Below, one piece after another: positions 58,847-64,000 of a stretch of DNA of 64,000 nt; the first letter of the stretch is position 1; every line of letters starts with the position of its first letter. The stretch comes from Clostridia bacterium (GTDB taxonomy: Bacteria > Bacillota > Clostridia > Oscillospirales > Acutalibacteraceae). The notes below the pieces were generated by a model that was given only the letters and a program-made list of their open reading frames with translations, was not told the DNA's origin and searched no databases. The position numbers and the translations under genes are program-made. The stretch is from assembly GCA_017410195.1 (NCBI GenBank), contig JAFQRF010000023.1:1-64000 (forward strand), in the 5' to 3' direction.

Positions 58847-60805
58847 TTAACCTGCCTTTCTTAGTTTCTGCTTCTGTGATTTCAGCCAACGAGCAAATTC
58901 GTTGATGAATTTCTTAACTTCGGGTATTGCTGGCTTATCTCCGTAACCGTAGCATTGAGTTACTCTGAAATCGAACATATCAATTTCTGCGGTATAATAA
59001 GCCTTTTCAGGTTCACTGATTCTACGAATGAAGAAAATCATCATCTTGCCCGCAATATGATTTTGATAATACCTATCCATACCAACGCAATGGCTTAACT
59101 CTTGACCTTCACGAACAAAATCAGCTTTTTCTTTTGGTACAAAAACTGTGAAGCCGTCTTTTTCGTACCCGTTAAAGAATGAGTTAACCAGCGCTAAGGC
59201 CTCTTTACTCGCCTGAGATTCAACCTCGCTTTTCACCTCGTTATATCGTTTCAGCACATCATCATGAGCTTTTTTGATATCCTTGGGAAACATATTGTTT
59301 TTTCCTAATCTAACTTCAAGAGCTTCGTTCATTCTGATATAATCCCTTAACCATAAAGCAATTTGTCCAAGCGATACCTTCGGCATAATTTCATGCTGTT
59401 TCGATATGTAACTCGAAAACTTATTCATGGTCATATAGGGCATAAGGCTATCTATATCGATATAGTCTGTAACAGCTTTAAGAGTTCTGTATCTTATAAG
59501 CCATTCCGGGGTAACAAACTCATTTGCAGTTTTAATTGAATGATGTTCCTCTTTTGTCACACCATAATCACGGTATAACGGCAAATACTGTTGATTAACA
59601 CCCAAACATTGTCCGAAACTTTTACCTTCTGAATATTCATCTGCACCGAGTTCAGATGCTAAAGCAGTCAGTCCGAGCTTACAGAGGTATTCGCATTGAG
59701 GTATATTTTTGAGGTTGTCCAATAGCTTGACGAAATCGAAAGAATGCGTTTCATTCTCAACAAGTTTTTTTAAATCTACGTTGTAATAACGGTCACCAAA
59801 TACATCGTTTAAATTATCAGAGTAAGTAAACGCCTTACGAAACACCGGAGTGTTTCCCCAATTTGACCAATAACTGCCCCAATAGTATCGTACATACTGA
59901 AATCCGTAGGAATATATCCTTTGTTTACCTTTTTCAATCAAATAAAGAGTTCTCGCTTCTGTTTCATAACTTATGTGTGGTTTTCCGTTATCGCCGTAGG
60001 TTCTTACTGCTTGTGACCATTCCAAAAACAGTTGTTTTTCATGTTCAAATGTGTAACATACCAAAGCTTTGTCTTTTATGCCGGTTTTATATCTTTCGGC
60101 ATAATACTGTGCTTTTGTGTGACATTTCGGACACTCTGTTTGAGCTTTATGTTTTATATCTGCGGGAAGCGTAAAAGATTTACCGCAATGACCGCACAAA
60201 CCTTTTCTCTTGCGTTTTTTATCAAGATTACTAAAGAATATATAGGTACCGCCAAAAGCCTTGGAATCAGCCCACAAGTCAACAGACTTGGGATACTTTT
60301 TCGGAAAGTACGAAAAGTGTTTACTCATTTTTTCGTATTTTCTGCTGATTTCTTTAAAACGTGCTTCCTCATTCTTTTGACGAACTATTTCAGCAGTCAA
60401 ACCCATTAATCCATTAATTAAATTGCATTTTATATAATAGTAATGGTTAGAGCCGTTTTCTCTTTCTCGTTCTCCGGCAAATTTAGCAGCAATGTTATAA
60501 TCTGATGAAGAGCAGTAGTTTTCGAGAGGTTGTTCCAAACAATTGTAAATTGTTTTGTTTGACCAAACATCATTACCGTTTTCAAAAAGCAAGATAATGT
60601 AGTTTTGCTTGTCATAGAAAAAACGGGCTTGCAATTCTTTGGTTTCTGCTTTATAATAGTCAACAACAAGTATTTGACCGCAGCGTGGGATCTCGCAAAT
60701 CTTTGCTGCTACCAAATAATTGGCTTTATTTTTTGAGAGTTCTCTCTTTGTGATTTTGGGACATTCACAAGGGGGAACTTTTTTTAATTCCGTTTTAATT
60801 AACAA
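58847..60805 (-). CDS. PcfJ-like protein
   Basis: 652 residues from TTG at 60805 behind AGGAGGAA. A zinc ribbon lies near residue 203 (CGHCGKSFTLPADIKHKAQT, then CPKCHTKAQYY). The conserved C-terminal PcfJ core follows (FVREGQELSHCVGMDRYYQN). PcfJ and PcfK form a pair on enterococcal conjugative plasmids and many Clostridia phages. The Cys-His core in SHCVGM is a possible catalytic site. The biochemical role is unknown. Confidence 0.85.
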   Translation of the reverse strand: MLIKTELKKVPPCECPKITKRELSKNKANYLVAAKICEIPRCGQILVVDYYKAETKELQARFFYDKQNYIILLFENGNDVWSNKTIYNCLEQPLENYCSSSDYNIAAKFAGERERENGSNHYYYIKCNLINGLMGLTAEIVRQKNEEARFKEISRKYEKMSKHFSYFPKKYPKSVDLWADSKAFGGTYIFFSNLDKKRKRKGLCGHCGKSFTLPADIKHKAQTECPKCHTKAQYYAERYKTGIKDKALVCYTFEHEKQLFLEWSQAVRTYGDNGKPHISYETEARTLYLIEKGKQRIYSYGFQYVRYYWGSYWSNWGNTPVFRKAFTYSDNLNDVFGDRYYNVDLKKLVENETHSFDFVKLLDNLKNIPQCEYLCKLGLTALASELGADEYSEGKSFGQCLGVNQQYLPLYRDYGVTKEEHHSIKTANEFVTPEWLIRYRTLKAVTDYIDIDSLMPYMTMNKFSSYISKQHEIMPKVSLGQIALWLRDYIRMNEALEVRLGKNNMFPKDIKKAHDDVLKRYNEVKSEVESQASKEALALVNSFFNGYEKDGFTVFVPKEKADFVREGQELSHCVGMDRYYQNHIAGKMMIFFIRRISEPEKAYYTAEIDMFDFRVTQCYGYGDKPAIPEVKKFINEFARWLKSQKQKLRKAG

Positions 60806-60817
60806 CTATATTCCTCC

Positions 60818-61339
60818 TTAAAACAAAGAGAGCTGAATAACCTCGGGTTCTTTGGGTTTTGAAGGCTTGGTGGGTTTCGATGCTTTTGCAGATTTTGCTT
60901 TTGATAATGATTTATCACTTCCCTTAAGTTCGTCAAAAAACTCCTCTGTACTTGATTTATTCTCTGCCTTTTTCTTCGGCTCTTTTTCAAGATACTTTTC
61001 ATCGGGAGCATCGCCGGTAATGACAATTTTCATTACACCCTCTATTTCCGAATTTGGAAAATACATTTTTGTAGCTCTGCGATACACTTCAATGTCAGAA
61101 ATATGACTTCCGCAACCTTTCATAATTTCGGCACAGCAGTCTGAAAGAGAACGTTTGGTTTTATAGACTACCTCTGCAAAGCGTTCGTTCTGTTGGCAGA
61201 AATCACGAAGAACATTAGCAACATAGGTATATACTGCTTTGCCATATTTGTCACCTTTGAATTCTTTGAGCTCTCTGTCGATTTTTTCTACGGCAAGTCC
61301 TTTGAAGTCTTTGCCGATATCTTCAAGATTTGTAATCAA
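60818..61339 (-). CDS. PcfK-like protein ending in a beta-clamp motif
   Basis: 173 residues from TTG at 61339 behind AGGAGGAA. The N-terminal 115 residues match PcfK-like proteins (DKYGKAVYTYVANVLRDFCQ). A Lys/Pro/Ser linker (KSAKASKPTKPSKPKEP) follows and the last residues are QLSLF, the ideal bacterial sliding-clamp-binding peptide. Together with the phage clamp this suggests recruitment to the replisome. Confidence 0.82.
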   Translation of the reverse strand: MITNLEDIGKDFKGLAVEKIDRELKEFKGDKYGKAVYTYVANVLRDFCQQNERFAEVVYKTKRSLSDCCAEIMKGCGSHISDIEVYRRATKMYFPNSEIEGVMKIVITGDAPDEKYLEKEPKKKAENKSSTEEFFDELKGSDKSLSKAKSAKASKPTKPSKPKEPEVIQLSLF

Positions 61340-61351
61340 ATAGCATTCCTC

Positions 61352-62215
61352 CTAAAATAATTTTAATTGTCCGAATTTACTTTCTATAAGTTCGGGTTCC
61401 AAGGATTCCTCGATGGTTGAAATTATTGTTTCTTCGACTTTTTCTGTTTCCAGCGTTTCAATTGGTTTTTCGAGCAAATTCATCTTTGCAAATAACCTTC
61501 GTACCATCCACACATCAGAATAAAACATCGGTGTAAACCACACGTTTTCCGTTTGAAGTGGCAACAGTCCTTTTTTATCGGCTGATACACACGGATTTGT
61601 GAGAGAATTGCCTACAAACACATAACCGGGACAACCCAGCAGACTCAGTTGAATGTAACACATACAAGCGGTAACAAAATCAATGTCTTGTGCGGTAAAT
61701 AAAACGTCGGTTTGATAGTTTATATCGTGAAGTTTGCACGTGTTTGCAAATGCAATCAAAGTAGCACCTGCACCGCAGGCACAATCATTAACCGAAACAA
61801 ATCTGTCCGCTTCTATCTTTTGGGCTATATCTGCAGGTCTGTTTATTTCTGCCATCAATCTGCAAACATCATACGGTGTAAAGAACTGTCCGCCTGCATC
61901 ATTGCCGAGATTTAATTCCATATAAATCTCACCGAGAAAATCTCTGTTAGGGTCAAGTTCCATTCCCATCACGATTGAAGCAAGAATTTTTGGAAACTTC
62001 TGTATAGTGTAATCATCGTAACGCTTCACAATGTTCATATACTGTTCCTCTCGTTTGGGTGCATTATCTTTATCAACCGTGTTCGATATTGCAATAGCCG
62101 ACATAACAATAAAATCAGCCCATAACTGCCAAAGAGAGTATTTACCGCTGAGTTCAAGAAAGATTTTGACAACATCACGTTGATTATCATTTCTTAAGTG
62201 TGATACTTTGGCCAA
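61352..62215 (-). CDS. HsdM-like N6-adenine methylase homologue, probably non-catalytic
   Basis: 287 residues from TTG at 62215 behind AAGGGGTGAT. GGQFFTPYDVCRLMAEI and NDCACGAGATLIAF are HsdM-like SAM-binding signatures. At the expected catalytic NPPF/Y the sequence reads GNSLTNPCVSADKKG, so the key aromatic motif is missing. It ends SKFGQLKLF, another clamp-binding peptide. It may be a DNA-bound scaffold rather than an enzyme. Confidence 0.8.
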   Translation of the reverse strand: MAKVSHLRNDNQRDVVKIFLELSGKYSLWQLWADFIVMSAIAISNTVDKDNAPKREEQYMNIVKRYDDYTIQKFPKILASIVMGMELDPNRDFLGEIYMELNLGNDAGGQFFTPYDVCRLMAEINRPADIAQKIEADRFVSVNDCACGAGATLIAFANTCKLHDINYQTDVLFTAQDIDFVTACMCYIQLSLLGCPGYVFVGNSLTNPCVSADKKGLLPLQTENVWFTPMFYSDVWMVRRLFAKMNLLEKPIETLETEKVEETIISTIEESLEPELIESKFGQLKLF

Positions 62216-62219
62216 ATAA

Positions 62220-63008
62220 TCACCCCTTCTTTTTTCTGTATGAAGAGGCTGTAATCGTGAACGTGACGAACCCTTCGGGGATTCTGTCAATTGTCCTACT
62301 GTCGAGTTCTTCGGCAAGCTCTTTCATGGTCAAATTGGTTGTCAAAATGGTTGGTTTTTCTCGGTTCATTCTGCTGTCAATTATTGAATGTAAAACAGCC
62401 TTTGCTCGTTTTGTTGGCGGAGTTGTTCCGATATCATCAATAATAAGCAAATAACAAGTTTTTAATGGATTTGTAACATCGTGTTCTGATTTTTCGAATC
62501 CTGTGTATGTATCCATAATCTGCTCATATAAATCATAAGCAGTTATAAATTTGACTGAATAACCTTTATCGAGAACCGAGTTGCCGATAGCAGCTGCAAG
62601 ATGTGTTTTTCCTGAACCGCAAGCACCAATGAACAATATTCCTTTTCTTACATTTGGAACTTTACTGATAAATCTTTGGGCAGCATTAAATGCAGTTTCC
62701 GTTCCCTTTATAAGTACAAAATTCTCAAGTGTTTTTGTTTTTTGCTTTTCAGTGTAATTGCTCGCTTTACGCAATTGTTTAACTCTTTCGTTTTCGCTGA
62801 GTTTCTTTGCCTGCTCTTCTTCAGCTTTTCGACGGTCCTGTTCTTTCTTTTCCTTTTCACGCTTACAAGAACATAAAAAAGGAATTTCCGCACCGCCATA
62901 AACTATTACCTTGAATAACTCATCACCGCACACTGGACATTTTTCATTCAAAGGAATAGGTGTTAATCCTTCTACATTATAAATTTCTGGTGGTACTTTA
63001 GAATTCAT
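62220..63008 (-). CDS. DnaC-like helicase loader ATPase
   Basis: 262 residues from ATG at 63008 behind AGGAGGGTG. An N-terminal zinc-binding segment (CPVCGDEL ... CSCKRE) is followed by an AAA+ core: Walker A GACGSGKTHLAAAIG near residue 125, Walker B LLIIDDIGT near 178 and sensor TNL near 214. It loads the host replicative helicase at the phage origin. It overlaps the replisome organizer by 11 bp. Confidence 0.9.
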   Translation of the reverse strand: MNSKVPPEIYNVEGLTPIPLNEKCPVCGDELFKVIVYGGAEIPFLCSCKREKEKKEQDRRKAEEEQAKKLSENERVKQLRKASNYTEKQKTKTLENFVLIKGTETAFNAAQRFISKVPNVRKGILFIGACGSGKTHLAAAIGNSVLDKGYSVKFITAYDLYEQIMDTYTGFEKSEHDVTNPLKTCYLLIIDDIGTTPPTKRAKAVLHSIIDSRMNREKPTILTTNLTMKELAEELDSRTIDRIPEGFVTFTITASSYRKKKG

Positions 63009-63900
63009 TGGGGTCACCCTCCTTTTCTCCTGCATATCGTTCAGCATCAGTGTAATCAACAGTGTTACTTAATGACGGCGAATAATCAGAACTTCCACCT
63101 TTCTCTTGACATCTTGCCATCCATCCGTTAATGCAACGTCTGATTCCTTGTTTGGTTTTCTTCTTCTTGGGATTTGCATCAAACCAAGATATCATTTTTT
63201 TGAGTTCTAAAAAAACAGAGACTTTGGGATAGGTGTCTTCCCATAAATCAATATCTTTTTGATAAATCGCATAGTAAGTTCCGTCAGAAAGAGGAAGAAA
63301 TGTTATCGGCTCATGAGCAGACTTGTTCTGCTCTGAGCAAGAAGAATTTTTACTTTCATTTACTTTACTTTCATTTACTTTCCTTTGTGGGTTTTCAGAA
63401 CTTTTATCGGGGTTTTCAGAACTTTTATCGGGGTTTTCAGAACTTTTAAAACTTTTTAGAGTAAGCTTATTAAGAACACCGGGCGGAACATCTTTTTTGC
63501 TCGATAAATCCAACAACCAGTATTCTTTTATAATCTCTATTTCGTCACGATTTTTCAGCATTCTGAGAAAGCGACGTTGAATACCCGCTGATGTTAATAC
63601 ACCGAACCCGTTAAACACCCGTTCATCAAAGAACGAACATCGAACGCACCCGTTGATTAACTCTGCAAGAAATCCTGGATCACAACCGCATCCGGCACCA
63701 TCAGACACCAAGTAGCACTTGTTTTTATCCCATTTCATAAAGTATCCGTTTTTAGCATAAAGTTCGCAGAGAATATAAAATAAGGCATACATTCCTTTCG
63801 CTCCGAATTGCGCTCGAAGCAACCTTACCTTATCATCAATAAAAAAACCCGTATCAAGCGGAAAGTAGTCAACCCCGTCCTTTATAGGGCGAGACAACAT
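62998..63900 (-). CDS. Replisome organizer (DUF4373/Lin1244-like N-terminus)
   Basis: 300 residues from ATG at 63900 behind GGAAGTG. The N-terminal MLSRPIKDGVDYFPLDTGFF, then FGAKGMYALFYILCELYAKN is the winged-helix-type DNA-binding front of phage replication initiators. A repetitive linker (SSENPDK three times, VNESK twice) separates it from a DnaD-like helical end. It should bind the phage origin and recruit the helicase loader encoded next. Confidence 0.85.
   Translation of the reverse strand: MLSRPIKDGVDYFPLDTGFFIDDKVRLLRAQFGAKGMYALFYILCELYAKNGYFMKWDKNKCYLVSDGAGCGCDPGFLAELINGCVRCSFFDERVFNGFGVLTSAGIQRRFLRMLKNRDEIEIIKEYWLLDLSSKKDVPPGVLNKLTLKSFKSSENPDKSSENPDKSSENPQRKVNESKVNESKNSSCSEQNKSAHEPITFLPLSDGTYYAIYQKDIDLWEDTYPKVSVFLELKKMISWFDANPKKKKTKQGIRRCINGWMARCQEKGGSSDYSPSLSNTVDYTDAERYAGEKEGDPNEF
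63351..63450. repeat. Tandem repeats inside the replication initiator
   Basis: Three 21-bp direct copies of GGTTTTCAGAACTTTTATCGG (the last diverging at its end) at about 63389-63450, beside a 15-bp duplication at 63351-63381. They encode the Ser-Glu-Asn-Pro linker and have the look of initiator-binding iterons. Confidence 0.65.
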
Positions 63901-63901
63901 T

Positions 63902-64000
63902 TCACTTCCTTTCCTTCGTATTTAGGTTTAATTTATTACACAGATAATGATCCAACTTTATACCGTAAACAAAGTTTTCCGAGAAAAGATCAGTTTCTCT
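63902..64000 (-). CDS. C-terminal end of an upstream phage gene, partial
   Basis: The last 32 codons of a frame entering from the right edge, ending LDHYLCNKLNLNTKERK with TGA overlapping the ribosome site of the initiator gene. Too short to name. Confidence 0.45.
   Translation of the reverse strand, partial: RETDLFSENFVYGIKLDHYLCNKLNLNTKERK

Larger units (their letters stand above)
16366..64000 (-). mobile_element. Prophage (siphovirus-type), right end outside window
   Basis: A continuous minus-strand series of replication, early, terminase, portal, capsid, tail, baseplate and lysis genes in normal phage order. The lysis end is at 16.4 kb. No integrase, excisionase or CI/Cro pair with a lysogeny switch is in view, so these should lie past 64 kb. 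Structural genes read intact; one methylase gene and one early gene are damaged. Confidence 0.9.

Noticed and set aside
1..64000. CRISPR arrays, rRNA genes, insertion sequences with transposases
   Set aside because: No regularly spaced repeat array, rRNA-like stretch or transposase frame was seen.

Overview
This is a low-GC Gram-positive (Bacillota) chromosome segment, most likely from a gut Clostridia of the Oscillospiraceae/Ruminococcaceae type. That placement is inferred from strong GGAGG ribosome sites, frequent TTG/GTG starts, paralogues I take to be DUF6809, and an SPP1/PBSX-like siphophage with PcfJ/PcfK-like early genes. About 15.8 kb of host accessory DNA is followed by roughly 48 kb of one prophage, transcribed entirely on the minus strand except for one small gene. 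The prophage runs off the right edge, and no integrase is in view.

Host part. 1-2.7 kb: the start of an SPFH-domain gene with a zinc-finger gene in front of it, a divergent XRE regulator plus membrane-LuxR pair, and a decayed DpnD/PcfM-like fragment. 3.4-10 kb: a plus-strand surface-glycan operon (family 2 glycosyltransferase, ManC, Gmd, B12-radical SAM enzyme, large membrane GT-C-like protein) behind a good promoter (TTGATA-N17-TATAAT). 10-15.8 kb: minus-strand accessory genes (FAD oxidoreductase, membrane protein, SDR, CatA-like acetyltransferase, two small unknowns). Here a 200-bp repeat, a GTGCAA/TTGCAC hairpin and a DUF6809 gene recur in the same order around different cargo genes.

Prophage, read from the right (early) to the left (late). 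64-54 kb is replication: replisome organizer with internal repeats, DnaC-like loader, HsdM-like protein, PcfK, PcfJ, DUF1064 nuclease, its own beta clamp, SSB and a Dam-type methylase broken by a stop codon. Several of these proteins end in QxxLF beta-clamp-binding motifs. 54-46 kb holds many small, mostly cysteine-rich early proteins (YopX, YodL, HAD, HExxH peptidase). At 45.4 kb an ArpU/sigma-like activator gene is followed by a strong promoter carrying two identical 11-bp boxes 21 bp apart, with a terminator hairpin about 25 nt downstream of the expected start site.

That promoter leads into an unusual overlapping cassette: a cysteine-rich peptide, a Na+/solute symporter, and two PP-loop (PAPS-reductase-like)/ParB-like pairs. 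After it come terminase, portal, a minor capsid protein with a putative C-terminal BECR-type nuclease domain, a small acidic putative immunity protein, a tRNA-Gln(UUG) unit, scaffold, capsid, connectors, tail, baseplate, a Tad2-like (DUF2829) anti-Thoeris candidate, holins and an M23 endolysin. A terminator at 16.37 kb ends the late operon, next to an XRE gene with a perfect palindromic operator.

The strongest candidates for undescribed biology are the symporter/PP-loop/ParB cassette, the capsid-toxin/immunity/tRNA locus and the shared clamp-binding tails. All family names come from reading motifs; no database search was run.
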